The notes beneath the pieces are model-generated. The model saw only the letters and a list, made by a program, of their open reading frames with translations. It ran no database searches and had not been told where the DNA came from. From PFJX01 sp044227325 (GTDB lineage Bacteria > Pseudomonadota > Gammaproteobacteria > Burkholderiales > Thiobacillaceae): 64,000 nucleotides of DNA. Below, one piece after another: positions 6,726-15,534 of this stretch. The stretch is taken from positions 285,747 through 349,746 of the forward strand of contig JBGAFI010000003.1 of NCBI GenBank assembly GCA_044227325.1, read 5' to 3'. The position numbers and the translations under genes are program-made. How positions within the stretch are numbered: position 1 is the stretch's first letter; the number at the start of each line of letters is the position of its first letter.

Positions 6726-9104
6726 ATGTCCATTCAACTCGCCGACTACGCCGAACTGCTGGAAGACCTGTCGCCGCACAGCCGCGAGATGCTGCACGCC
6801 GCCTGGCACGAGGCGACCAAGGTGTTTTCCCCGCGCGGGCTGGACAACTACCTGAAAGGCGCGGCGGCCATCCGCGGCCTCGGACGCGGCGATTCGCTGG
6901 TGGAAACCTGGATCGAGGAGGCGCCGCGGGTCGCCAAGGAAGTCGGCGAGGACATCGTCGCCGATCTCGCCACCGCGTCCCTGATGCTGGCCTCCAAGAC
7001 CTCCGGCGCGGTGATCGAGTTGCTGCTCGCCACCGCGCCCACCGCCGCCAACCGGCTCGGCGACGCCCAGCTTTTCCTCAACTACCTGCAATTCATCAAC
7101 ACCCTGATCGCCCAGGCGCCGCGCGGCGTCCGCCCCATGCTGGACAAGCTGGAGGTGCTGTTCCAGCAGCTCACGCTGGGCGGCCTGCGGCGCTGGGCGC
7201 TGTGGGGCGCGCACGCGCATCGCACCAACTACGAAGAGCAGATCAAATACTTCAGCCTGGAATCGAAAGAGTCCCTGGCGATGATGCAGAAGGAGCGCAA
7301 GGGCACCCTGTTGGTGGACGTGCAGCGGCGCATCAACATGTATCTGCGGGCGCTCTGGGCGCGCGATTTCTTCATGCGCCCGACTTCCGGCGACTTCGAA
7401 AACCGCGAGGGTTACCGGCCCTACATCGAGGACTACCTGCTGCACCTGCCCGACGCGTTCGACGATTTCGCGCTCCCCGCCGCCGCCGGGACAGGCGGGG
7501 AAGGGAGCAAGGTCTCGGGCCTGGAGCTGTACCGCGCCACCGCGGCCCATTGCGCGGCGCACATCGTCGAGACGAGACAGCCCATATCCGCCGAGGCGCT
7601 CAACCCGCTGCAGATGGCGGTGATCTCGGTGATCGAGGACGCCCGCGTCGAGACCCTGGCGATCCGCCGCTTCCCGGGCCTGAGGCAACTCTGGCGCCAA
7701 CTGCACGTCGCCACGCCGGATCGGCAGGCGCGCATCGGCGACTACCTCGACCGCCTCGCCCGCGCCTTGCTCGACGAGGGCTATCGGGACGACGATCCGT
7801 GGATCGCCGAGGCGCGGGTGCTGTTCGCCAACGCGCAAGACCGCCTGGACAGCAACCACACATCCTGGGAGATCGGCGTGCAACTGGCGCACAGCCTGGG
7901 CCAGAAGAAGATCGCGTTCAATCCGCGCGCCGATCTGCTGAGCGCGCCTTACCGGGACGACAACCGCTATTTCTGGGAATTCGAGGAATTCGATTTCGAC
8001 AAGGCGGCCAGCGCCGGCTACGAATCCGTGAAGCAGGTGCGCAAGTACGTCAGCGTGATGGAAATGGCGAACGAGATCGACGTCGAAACCGCCGGGGAGG
8101 ACGCCGAGGAGATCTGGGTGCTGGGCACCGAGCTGTATCCCTACGAGAACATCGGCGACGAAAGCGGCGGCAAGAGCTTCAACGAGCTGGAAGGCAAGGA
8201 GCCCATGTCCGACCCGTTCCACTACTCCGAGTGGGATTACCAGATTCAACTGGAGCGCCCCGCCTGGGCCACGGTGCTGGAAAAGCGCGCCAAGACCGGC
8301 GACCTGGGGGTCATCGACGAGATCGTCAAACAGCACAAGCGCGAGATCCACCGCATGAAGTTCCTGCTCGACGCCATGCAGCCGCAGGGCGTGCAGCGCA
8401 TCCGCAAGCTGGAGGACGGCGACGAGATCGACATCAACGCCGCCATCCAGAGCTTCACCGACATCCGCCTGGGCAATCAGCCGGACCCGCGCATCATGAT
8501 GCGGTCGGTGCGCAAGACTCGCGACTTCTCCATCCTGGTCTTGCTGGATTTGTCCGAATCCACCAACGAGAAAGTGCAGGACCAGGAATACTCGGTGCGC
8601 GAACTCACCCAGCAGGCTTGCGTGCTGCTCGCCGACGCCATCAGCAAGGTGGGCGACCCGTTCGCCATCCACGGTTTCTGCTCGGACGGCCGCCATGACG
8701 TGGAATACACCCGTTTCAAGGACTTCGACCAGCACTGGGACGACGAACCGAAGGCGCGGCTCGCCGGCATGACCGGCCAGCTCTCCACGCGCATGGGCGC
8801 CGCCATCCGCCATGCCGGCCACCATCTGAAGCTGCAACGTTCCGCCAAGAAGCTGCTCATCGTCATTACCGACGGCGAGCCCGCCGACATCGACGTGCGC
8901 GATCCGCAATACCTGCGCATGGACACCAAGAAGGCGGTGGAGGACGTGGCCAAGTTCGGCGTGCTGACCTACTGCATGAGCCTGGACCCGCGCGCCGACA
9001 ACTACGTCTCGCGAATTTTCGGCCAGAAAAACTACATGGTGGTGGATCATGTGCAGCGCTTGCCCGAGAAACTGCCGCTGCTCTACGCCGGCCTCACCCG
9101 ATAG
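6726..9104 (+). CDS. cbbO: CbbO, VWA-domain adaptor of the RuBisCO activase
   Basis: This 792-aa protein is the large partner of CbbQ. The N-terminal two thirds are helical and poorly conserved; the C-terminal von Willebrand factor A domain starts near residue 603 (FSILVLLDLSESTN), with the MIDAS motif D608-x-S-x-S612, a later TGQLSTRMG and ITDGEPADIDV. The MIDAS site contacts an acidic residue of CbbL to dock the CbbQ hexamer. ATG 6726, eight bases after CGGAG, is preferred over the upstream in-frame ATG 6678, whose extra 16 residues translate the repeat. It is followed after 9 bp by a small gene. Confidence 0.94.
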   Translation: MSIQLADYAELLEDLSPHSREMLHAAWHEATKVFSPRGLDNYLKGAAAIRGLGRGDSLVETWIEEAPRVAKEVGEDIVADLATASLMLASKTSGAVIELLLATAPTAANRLGDAQLFLNYLQFINTLIAQAPRGVRPMLDKLEVLFQQLTLGGLRRWALWGAHAHRTNYEEQIKYFSLESKESLAMMQKERKGTLLVDVQRRINMYLRALWARDFFMRPTSGDFENREGYRPYIEDYLLHLPDAFDDFALPAAAGTGGEGSKVSGLELYRATAAHCAAHIVETRQPISAEALNPLQMAVISVIEDARVETLAIRRFPGLRQLWRQLHVATPDRQARIGDYLDRLARALLDEGYRDDDPWIAEARVLFANAQDRLDSNHTSWEIGVQLAHSLGQKKIAFNPRADLLSAPYRDDNRYFWEFEEFDFDKAASAGYESVKQVRKYVSVMEMANEIDVETAGEDAEEIWVLGTELYPYENIGDESGGKSFNELEGKEPMSDPFHYSEWDYQIQLERPAWATVLEKRAKTGDLGVIDEIVKQHKREIHRMKFLLDAMQPQGVQRIRKLEDGDEIDINAAIQSFTDIRLGNQPDPRIMMRSVRKTRDFSILVLLDLSESTNEKVQDQEYSVRELTQQACVLLADAISKVGDPFAIHGFCSDGRHDVEYTRFKDFDQHWDDEPKARLAGMTGQLSTRMGAAIRHAGHHLKLQRSAKKLLIVITDGEPADIDVRDPQYLRMDTKKAVEDVAKFGVLTYCMSLDPRADNYVSRIFGQKNYMVVDHVQRLPEKLPLLYAGLTR

Positions 9105-9113
9105 ACACCCACC

Positions 9114-9410
9114 ATGCAAACCACCTACGTCGGCTTCAACCAAGACAACCACGGCATCACCCAGCTCGGCCGCATCGTGCTGGACGGCTGGCTGTTCGGC
9201 TTCATCCCGGAAACGGAGGACTGCGCGGGCTGGGAACTGGGCCGCATGCAGCAGCTCATGGACAAGGTCGGCGTCGAATGGGACAAATACGCCAACCTGC
9301 CCAGCCGCCTGCCGCCGGATCTGTTCCAGCGCCACACGGAAATCTATAGCCGCGCCATGGCCAGGGCGCGCGAAAAAGGCTGGGATCCGGAACTGGGCGA
9401 CGACGAGTAA
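9114..9410 (+). CDS. Small conserved-looking protein linked to cbbO
   Basis: This 98-aa acidic, soluble protein (MQTTYVGFNQDNHGITQLGRIVLDG..., ending WDPELGDDE) begins 9 bp after the cbbO stop, so it is almost certainly translated from the cbbLSQO transcript. It is rich in Trp, Asp and Glu, has no signal peptide or membrane segment, and shows no cofactor motif. I do not recognise a named family. Position suggests an accessory role in RuBisCO activation or assembly; the sequence itself does not prove this. Codon use matches the cbb genes, so it is very likely a real gene. Confidence 0.75.
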   Translation: MQTTYVGFNQDNHGITQLGRIVLDGWLFGFIPETEDCAGWELGRMQQLMDKVGVEWDKYANLPSRLPPDLFQRHTEIYSRAMARAREKGWDPELGDDE

Positions 9411-9546
9411 GGGCCGGCCTGGCCGGGGGAAGCGTCATGCGGCCTGCCACGTAACCCGCGTCTGAGACTGGGCGCGGCCGGCCAGGCGCCGGCAGTCGCG
9501 ACATTCGCTCGATCCGCCTTGCCCGCGCTGCATCGCGCCATGCGGG

Positions 9547-9591
9547 CCAATGGGAGCAATGGGACCAATGGGAGCAATGGGGCCAATGGTT
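9547..9591. repeat. Five-copy 9-bp tandem repeat
   Basis: Five 9-bp units follow one another: CCAATGGGA, GCAATGGGA, CCAATGGGA, GCAATGGGG, CCAATGGTT. It lies between the cbb operon and the VanZ-like gene. It is a possible variable-number locus; no function is evident. Confidence 0.75.
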
Positions 9592-9646
9592 GCGAGCGGC
9601 CATTCGTGAAATCATCGGCGCTCCATCCGCCCAGCGAATCGGCACC

Positions 9647-10864
9647 ATGTCACCGCAAGCCGCTGATCCTCAGCCACCGGGTTCCGGCAAACTCGGTTGG
9701 CTGGCGTTCGGGTACGCCCTCCTCATCGTCTACGGCAGCCTCCTGCCATTCAGTGGTTGGCGTCCGCCGCCAGCGTGGAGCAACCCGCTCCTGACCCTCT
9801 GGCCGGACTTCGACCCCGATGCCGACGTCCTCGTCAACGTGCTCGCCTATGTGCCCCTGGGCATGCTGTTGTGCTGGACGTGGATCCGGGGCGGCCTGGT
9901 CCAGTCGATCCTGTTTCCCGTCGCGGCGGGCTTCGCGCTCAGCTTTTGCGTGGAACTGCTGCAGGAGGCCCTGCCCAGCCGGGTTTCGTCCGCGCGGGAC
10001 ATCTTCAACAACACCCTGGGCTCCCTCGTCGGCTCACTGATCGCCATCGGGCTGAGCTCCGACCGGCTGCCTGGGCGCTGGCTGCATGCCTGGCGCGCGC
10101 GACACCTGCTTCCCGGCCTGCTGCCCCTCCTGGGCTGCGCGGCCATCCTGTTATGGGTCGCGGCGGAATTGTTTCCCTACCTGCCCTCCACCAACCCGCA
10201 GGTCATCAAGGCCGGGCTGCACCCTTTCGCCCATACGTTGCGCCATCCCGGACTCTTCAGCATCCCCGAAGCCCTGGTGGAGGGCGCATCCATGTTGGGC
10301 GTCGGCATCCTGGCGCGCCTCATCCTGCGCGGGCCGGTGATGCCCATGCTGGTCGTCCTGATGCTGGGCGTGATGGCGTTCAAAGTCCTGATTGCGTTCC
10401 GCATACTGTCCCTGGAGTTTTTCTGCGCGGCCCTCGCGTCGCTGGCCGTCGTCACCCCGCTGACCCGGCAAAACCGGCGCGCCTTGGCCTGGCTGGGCCT
10501 GGCCGCCGTCTCCCTCGCCAAGATCGTCGACGAGCTGCAACCCGGCTACAGCCCCGACTGGTTTTTCCCCTTCAACTGGAAACCCTTCGCCTATCACGCC
10601 GGCAGCCTGGCCGGCATGAACGACATCCTCAGCGCTCTCTGGCTCGCCATGGCGCTCGCCGTGTTCGCGCGGTACATCGCCGGCGACCGCCTTCGACCCC
10701 GCACTGGTTTGCTGGGCGGCGCGGCCTTGTTCGGCGTGTGGTTCATGCTGGAGTGGCATCAGCGAACGCTGCCCGGGCGCCTGCCGGACATCACCGATCC
10801 CCTGCTCGGCGTGCTGGCCTGGTGGGCCGCCCTGGCGCTTAGGGAGCACCGCGATTCCCGCTAG
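9647..10864 (+). CDS. VanZ-like multi-spanning membrane protein
   Basis: The 405-aa protein (from ATG 9647) is strongly hydrophobic, with about ten membrane segments. The first 130 residues match the VanZ-like pattern (YGSLLPFSGWRP, then DVLVNVLAYVPLGMLL, then ELLQEALPSRVSSARDIFNNTLGSLVGS, where the conserved E and the DI/LxNTLG region are seen). The following half is additional membrane sequence without a recognised domain. VanZ proteins are linked to envelope or glycopeptide-type phenotypes and, in Gram-negatives, often to exopolysaccharide loci, but no such genes are near. The longer reading from TTG 9590 is considered less likely. No strong ribosome-binding site is visible. Confidence 0.8.
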   Translation: MSPQAADPQPPGSGKLGWLAFGYALLIVYGSLLPFSGWRPPPAWSNPLLTLWPDFDPDADVLVNVLAYVPLGMLLCWTWIRGGLVQSILFPVAAGFALSFCVELLQEALPSRVSSARDIFNNTLGSLVGSLIAIGLSSDRLPGRWLHAWRARHLLPGLLPLLGCAAILLWVAAELFPYLPSTNPQVIKAGLHPFAHTLRHPGLFSIPEALVEGASMLGVGILARLILRGPVMPMLVVLMLGVMAFKVLIAFRILSLEFFCAALASLAVVTPLTRQNRRALAWLGLAAVSLAKIVDELQPGYSPDWFFPFNWKPFAYHAGSLAGMNDILSALWLAMALAVFARYIAGDRLRPRTGLLGGAALFGVWFMLEWHQRTLPGRLPDITDPLLGVLAWWAALALREHRDSR

Positions 10865-11522
10865 CCGGCGCTACCGGCGCCGGGCAAAACGGAGCGGCGT
10901 GAACTCAACCCGTTGGAACCAGGCAAGCAGAGGACTCATGCCGCCTATGGTCAGATTGTCGTCTTGTTGGGATTGGGGGTTGCGACCCTGAGAGGCAAAA
11001 AATGTCTTTGAACAGACATCGAAGGTAGGGCGGGTGGATGCGCGCTCATTGGCTGGAGCGGCTTATGGGATGGGTCATTGCTTCAGTCCGCAATCGACCC
11101 GTTCTGGTCATTGGTTTTCGCAAGCCACCAGGCAGTTATCGCCTCGTAGCGGCCGCACAAGGAAACGTTGGTTTAACGGTAGGTGTCTGCAGCGGAGTTG
11201 TCGCCCGGCTAGGTCGATGTCAGGCAGAAGTGGGTCACTCCGGTCAGTGGAGATGGGTCTGACAGACCGGGCGAATGTCAGCAATGGGGTAACGTTCCCA
11301 TCGTGCGGCAGTCAGCCAATAGTTGCCGCCGGCGGTAGCAGGGGCTTACAGGTGTTTATTCAGCAATCTCCTGGACGCGCACGTCGTGTCTTAACTAGAT
11401 ATGTCCTGCAGGGAGAACGCACGAAAATGATCGAGTGGCCTTAATCCGCAGCCCAGTTGGCGAAACTGTCAACCAAAGTGTAAAGTGTCAACCTGTCAGT
11501 TAAGTACATCACCGAGGTTCCT
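10865..11522. other. 658-bp gap without a supported gene
   Basis: No convincing coding sequence is seen; short open frames here lack coding bias and family features. The sequence is lower in GC than the flanks and looks like decayed DNA (many GTCA, GCAATGGG and CCGGTCAGTGG-type strings). Just before the next gene, GTCAACC occurs at about 11468 and again after GTGTAAAGT, followed by CTGTCAG; these short repeats could be an operator for the HTH protein of the downstream trio. Confidence 0.55.
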
Positions 11523-12317
11523 ATGGGTAAGAAGCTGACCAACGCGCCGGTCTACTACACGGTTGCACAAGTCCAGTTCAATCCCGTACTGGATTTGGAC
11601 GGGTATATCCCCGCCATCCAACCCAAAATGCGCGAAGCACACTTTCCAGACTACAAGAAGGAAGTCGTTCAACACCTCGTCCTCCCCTTCAGCGGGATCG
11701 GGGAGGGGCAGATAGCCGCTCCGACCCTAACGCCGCAGTCACGCTATTTGTTTGGCGATATTGATGGGCGTTCGCTGTTCTTGCTGGAAGCGAATGCCCT
11801 GTCGTTCCAGACGACCAATTACGACACCTTTGAAACCTTCTCCGAAATCTTCCTGAAAGGGCTTGGCATCCTGCACAGCGCCCTGCGGCTGGACTTCGTT
11901 GAGCGCATCGGGCTGCGGTACTTAGATGCTGTTTGGCCGTTGAAGGACGGAGAAACGTTGCGGGATTATCTCGTGCCAGAAGTGCTGGGCCTTGCTCTGC
12001 GCGGAGAAGCACAACTTCTGCACTCGGTCAGTGAGACCATCGTCTCGACTGCCGGTGGGCAGCTTGTGTCGCGTGTCCTCATTCGCTACGGGCACGTCGG
12101 TCTCCCCGTGGAACTAGGGGGATTGGCTCCTACTATCGCCCCGCGCTTTACCCAACGCGAAGGCCTGCACGCTATTGTTGATACGGATGCCTCGATCAGT
12201 CGTCGAGAAGCATTTGAATTGTCCAATGTGGGAGCGCAGCTGACGGCGCTTCATGCCGAAATCGGCACAGCCTTCAATGCGACGGTCACCGACCAAGCTC
12301 GGGCCTCTTGGGCCTGA
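11523..12317 (+). CDS. TIGR04255-family protein
   Basis: The 264-aa protein starts MGKKLTNAPVYYTVAQVQFNPV and contains RLDFVERIGLRYLDAV, both typical of the sporadically distributed TIGR04255 family of unknown function. It has no signal peptide, membrane span or catalytic motif that I can name. It is first in a three-gene block with 10- and 9-bp gaps, and its base composition is markedly lower in GC than the chromosome around it, which points to horizontal transfer. TIGR04255 genes are typically found in variable islands, and a defence or toxin-antitoxin role is a reasonable but unproven idea. Confidence 0.8.
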   Translation: MGKKLTNAPVYYTVAQVQFNPVLDLDGYIPAIQPKMREAHFPDYKKEVVQHLVLPFSGIGEGQIAAPTLTPQSRYLFGDIDGRSLFLLEANALSFQTTNYDTFETFSEIFLKGLGILHSALRLDFVERIGLRYLDAVWPLKDGETLRDYLVPEVLGLALRGEAQLLHSVSETIVSTAGGQLVSRVLIRYGHVGLPVELGGLAPTIAPRFTQREGLHAIVDTDASISRREAFELSNVGAQLTALHAEIGTAFNATVTDQARASWA

Positions 12318-12327
12318 AGGAGATATT

Positions 12328-12963
12328 TTGAGCACAGCAATGACATATGGTGGCTGGGCCATCAACAGGCCGGCAGCAACTGGCGTCACTTCCACCTTCG
12401 TTCGTTTGGTGGGATGGGCAACTGCCGTGGGAGCCGCACTGACCGGTATTGGTACTGGCGGCGAGCTGTCGCTGGAGCAGCTTCAGCGAAAGGCTCAACA
12501 GATTCAGCACATAGCGTCTGTAGTCGATGTTTCAGAGGTTAAACAGGTTCGTACTCCTAGTGAAAACCTGTCACGCATCCGCAAGGTGCTGAACCCGGCA
12601 GTCTCCGACCTCGCGACGACGTTTGGTGTATCGCGACAGTCTGTCTACAACTGGCTTAATGATCAGCCCGTTGCGGACGAGAATGCCGCGAAGCTACAGG
12701 ATCTTGCTCAAGCGGCTGATGTGCTCGCGCACGAAGGTGTGAGCATCAATGCGGCCCTGCTTAAGCGCAAATTTGCCCATGGTCGAACGCTACTGCAGGT
12801 TGCGCAGGCAGGAGAGTCCGCGAGGGATGCTGCACTGGCGTTGGCCCAGATTCTCAAACGCGAGGCAGCGCAACGCGAACGCATGAATGTCCGATTCGCA
12901 AATCGGGCGAGGACACCAGCCAGCGCCGATTTCGATCTTCCTGCCTCTAGCAACGATGCTTGA
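12328..12963 (+). CDS. HTH protein with hydrophobic N-terminal segment
   Basis: The start is TTG 12328, preceded by AAGGAG at 12317-12322; an upstream ATG (12253) would run 65 bp into the previous gene and is less likely. The 211-aa product has a hydrophobic, glycine/alanine-rich stretch near residues 16-42 (FVRLVGWATAVGAALTGIG), then a helix-turn-helix (residues about 89-112, VSDLATTFGVSRQSVYNWLN) and a basic helical C-terminus. The DNA-binding part resembles XRE-type regulators. Combination of a possible membrane helix and an HTH is unusual. It may regulate the trio or act as the antitoxin-like member; neither is shown by sequence alone. Confidence 0.7.
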   Translation: MSTAMTYGGWAINRPAATGVTSTFVRLVGWATAVGAALTGIGTGGELSLEQLQRKAQQIQHIASVVDVSEVKQVRTPSENLSRIRKVLNPAVSDLATTFGVSRQSVYNWLNDQPVADENAAKLQDLAQAADVLAHEGVSINAALLKRKFAHGRTLLQVAQAGESARDAALALAQILKREAAQRERMNVRFANRARTPASADFDLPASSNDA

Positions 12964-12972
12964 AGGTGAGAT

Positions 12973-13812
12973 GTGGCGGAGTGGAATCGTGAGACCCCAT
13001 GGCGCCAAGGGCATCTGCTGGGCAAAGACGCAATTGAATTTCTGGGGCTTTGTGACGCGGTAGCGCCTGACGGGACGCACGTCATCGTCGCTAGCCACGA
13101 TTGCGATCTTGCACAAGCTCCTGAAGTTGAGCCGACTGTCGAGGTCATTGTTGGCCGTTTGATAACGGACAAAGAAGGAAACTTCACCCATGCAAAGAAC
13201 GCCCGCAAACTTCATATCGAGTATGTGGGCGCCGCTGCTTTCTGGGCTGAATTCGAGGCGACTGCCAAAGTCTCAATCGAAAAGCTAGCACTGAACAAAT
13301 TTGTCCCACGCCCCGATACGCAACTGACCCCAGAGAACCATGCCATCTTTCAGATGTGGCTGGCCAGTCGTTATCGTCGCTCGGCCTTCCCCGATGAATT
13401 CGAGAACCGCCTGACCTCGAAAGAATACAAGCTGCACGAGAAGATTGCCAAGGCAGTAAAGCCTCATGGTGAGCTGATTGCGGGCGTCTTCTTCGATGTG
13501 GATGAGGGGGTCGAAGTCACTCGCGATGGCCCTGATGACACCTACACTCTCGACATCATCATCCTGCATTCGGCTGACTCTGATTTCGACGTAGCAGAGA
13601 AGGCGGCTGACACTGCTACCAAAGCTATCAAGAAGGCATTCAAGGAAAAGCTTTTCAACCCAACCAAGACGTGGCAGTACATCGAACTGCGATCCTGTGA
13701 TCCGGTGTCGGAGTCGGTACTGACCTACCAGCAATTCAAACAGTTGAAGCGCTGGAGGTTGGATCACATCAGTCTGGCTGCTGAGCCGCAACAGCCTGTG
13801 TTGGCCGAATAG
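12973..13812 (+). CDS. Unknown protein with SHDCDLA motif, third gene of the island trio
   Basis: The 279-aa protein begins at GTG 12973, 9 bp after the HTH gene, with a GAAGGTGAG ribosome-binding site. It has an N-terminal region with HVIVASHDCDLAQAP (a Cys/His/Asp cluster near residues 38-47), a central helical part and an acidic stretch (FFDVDEGVEV, DIIILHSADSDFD). I cannot assign a family. The D-C-D motif following a beta strand might be a catalytic or metal site, which is inference. Tight coupling to the TIGR04255 and HTH genes indicates one functional unit. Confidence 0.7.
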   Translation: MAEWNRETPWRQGHLLGKDAIEFLGLCDAVAPDGTHVIVASHDCDLAQAPEVEPTVEVIVGRLITDKEGNFTHAKNARKLHIEYVGAAAFWAEFEATAKVSIEKLALNKFVPRPDTQLTPENHAIFQMWLASRYRRSAFPDEFENRLTSKEYKLHEKIAKAVKPHGELIAGVFFDVDEGVEVTRDGPDDTYTLDIIILHSADSDFDVAEKAADTATKAIKKAFKEKLFNPTKTWQYIELRSCDPVSESVLTYQQFKQLKRWRLDHISLAAEPQQPVLAE

Positions 13813-14197
13813 GGGTTTCCAATTTGAGTCTTACCAACGGCCCAGCTTGATGGGCCGCCCGGTTGGGCCTTGAGTGACGGCTTTAAGGTCAACTGACGGA
13901 CTACACGAAGTTCCACAGTAGAGCGGGAGCGGTGATCGAGATTGGGTGTGAGCAGAAATTCACCAGCGACCGCTTCCTGGAGTAGACCAATGTCGGCAGT
14001 GGCTGAGGTGCTGAAGTAGCTCGTCAGGAAGGTGTCGGAGTACAGCGGCCGCTCATCTGGTGGCTTTCTGGAAGCCTCGTATGGCCGCAGTAGGTACACT
14101 ACAGTCGTTCCCAGTCGGTCAGCCACCGGTAGTTCCTGGCCGACAGCGGCCTAATGCGACGATCTTCGCCGAATGGCGACCCTCCGACCGGGCCTCC
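13813..14197. other. 385-bp gap without a supported gene
   Basis: No supported gene. The sequence resembles the 10865-11522 flank (for example AATGTCGGCAGTGG here and AATGTCAGCAATGG there), suggesting related decayed sequence on both sides of the three-gene island. A minus-strand open frame of about 120 codons exists at 13764-14126 but overlaps the real gene's 3' end and lacks coding character. Confidence 0.5.
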
Positions 14198-14611
14198 CTA
14201 GTCGTTGCGGCCGAACTCCAGCACTCGCGCCGGTGAATCCGGGCGGCGCCGGGTGGAAAGAAGCATGAGCGCGGCGTGGAATTCGCCTTGCAGCCGGCGC
14301 TGGGTGTCGGCGCCGTTCTCGGTGTGGAACACGGCCTGGTAGGCCACGGGTTCGTCCAGGCCGGCGCGCGCCTGGGGCTGGAAGCCGCGCCAGGCGATTT
14401 CCACCCAGCGCTTGTACTGGCTGTCCACGAAGATGATTTCCTCCGGGTCCACCACCGCCATGTACTGCATGGCGCGGATGGGCACGAAGACGTTGCCGGT
14501 GGCGCTGGCGGCGAGAAGGATGCGCGTGAGGTTGTAGGTGGCGGCGGGCAGCGCCGACGCCAGTCGCGCCAGCGCCGGCCCGCGTTCGAAGGTTTCCCGA
14601 CCGTTTTCCAT
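14198..14611 (-). CDS. Hypothetical protein, 137 aa
   Basis: From ATG 14611 (preceded by CCGGAGCAAGCC) the product is 137 aa, soluble, with no signal peptide. Distinctive stretches are NVFVPIRAMQYMAVVDPEEIIFVDSQ and EIAWRGFQPQARAGLDEPVAYQAVFHTE, suggesting a mixed alpha/beta fold with beta strands. Codon use and GC match the chromosome, so it is a real gene outside the low-GC island. I do not recognise the family; neighbours (DUF302, rhodanese) hint at a sulfur-redox setting only by proximity. Confidence 0.65.
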   Translation of the reverse strand: MENGRETFERGPALARLASALPAATYNLTRILLAASATGNVFVPIRAMQYMAVVDPEEIIFVDSQYKRWVEIAWRGFQPQARAGLDEPVAYQAVFHTENGADTQRRLQGEFHAALMLLSTRRRPDSPARVLEFGRND

Positions 14612-14681
14612 GGCTTGCTCCGGAAACTGACGGGGCAAGTATAGCGGCCGGGGGCTGGGTGGGCGCGCGCTACGCCGGCGT

Positions 14682-15218
14682 TCAGAGATCGCCGTTGGCG
14701 CCGGCCATCATGATGTTGAGCAGGCCGCTCTGGATCTCCGCCGCCTTGCCGCGCAGCTCGGGGGGCAGGTTGGCGGCCTTGATCATGGGTTCCAGGTTCA
14801 GCATGAGGATGCGCCCCTTGCCGTTCTCGTCTTCGACGATGGCGATGCGGCAGGGCAGGAAGGCGACGAAGGCCATGTTGTAGTCCACCATTTCCTTCGC
14901 GGTCACGGCGTCGCAGAACTGATAGATGGTCATGCGCCGTTGCGGCTGGCCGGTCATGGCCTCGACCTGTTTCGACAGGGGCAGTTCCGCCACCTGCTTG
15001 AAGTTGATCTGGTTCGCGCGCAGCTTCATGGATTCGACGGCGTCGTCCAGGCTGACGCCCTCGGCCAGTGGCATTTCCAGGATGCTTTGCCCGACCATGT
15101 AGATGGCCACCGGTTTCTTGGCCTTGACCGGCTCGGCGGTGGCGGTGAGGGAAGCCATGGCCAGGGAAGCGGAGAACAACAGGGCCAGGGCGGGTTTGAG
15201 TGCGAAATGGGGTGACAT
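14682..15218 (-). CDS. Exported DUF302-domain protein
   Basis: The 178-aa precursor has a clear signal peptide (positively charged start, hydrophobic LALLFSASLAMASLTATA, likely cleavage near residue 29). The mature part contains the DUF302 pattern: RMTIYQFCDAVTAKEMVDYNMAFVAFLPCRIAIVED with two cysteines, then GRILMLNLEPMI. DUF302 proteins are small periplasmic or cytoplasmic proteins common in sulfur-oxidising bacteria; some are reported to bind haem or take part in sulfur metabolism, but the exact role is not settled. GAAAGG precedes ATG 15218. An AT-rich promoter-like segment lies upstream (about 15255-15300). Confidence 0.85.
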   Translation of the reverse strand: MSPHFALKPALALLFSASLAMASLTATAEPVKAKKPVAIYMVGQSILEMPLAEGVSLDDAVESMKLRANQINFKQVAELPLSKQVEAMTGQPQRRMTIYQFCDAVTAKEMVDYNMAFVAFLPCRIAIVEDENGKGRILMLNLEPMIKAANLPPELRGKAAEIQSGLLNIMMAGANGDL

Positions 15219-15534
15219 CGGGTAAAGCCTTTCTGTGTTTCGGTGGATGAGGAAAAAAAGAGCAAGTTTTTCAGTAAATTATGAATTTCTAATATTTAGG
15301 GCCGTACAAAACCCCTTCGCCGGGGTCGCGCCGGCTCGATGTTTGTGCCGGGCGACCCATGAGGGACCGGCCGATCCGGACCGGGTTCCCGGTTTCTGAA
15401 AATTGCCCGGAGGCGGATGTCCGGAGCGGTCGGCCGGGGTGCGGATACGGAAGGGAAGCCGGCGGGAAATGCCTGGCCCGCCGAGGCGTCCGGCGAGCCC
15501 GCCTACTCCGCCAACGCTGTCGCGCGAGTCGCGC
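15219..15534. other. 316-bp gap between DUF302 and rhodanese-ankyrin genes
   Basis: The first 80 bp (15240-15300) are AT-rich and probably carry the promoter of the minus-strand DUF302 gene. The remainder is GC-rich with no supported gene or clear terminator. Confidence 0.5.

Noticed and set aside
6705..9335. Large antisense open frame opposite cbbO
   Set aside because: Its composition (His, Gln, Val, Leu and Gly repeats) is the normal high-GC shadow of the sense gene; similar long antisense frames oppose most genes here.
11034..11444. Plus-strand open frame in the 10865-11522 gap
   Set aside because: No ribosome-binding site, poor coding character and no recognisable motif; flanking sequence looks decayed.
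13764..14126. Minus-strand 120-codon open frame
   Set aside because: It overlaps the real 12973-13812 gene and has no coding features.
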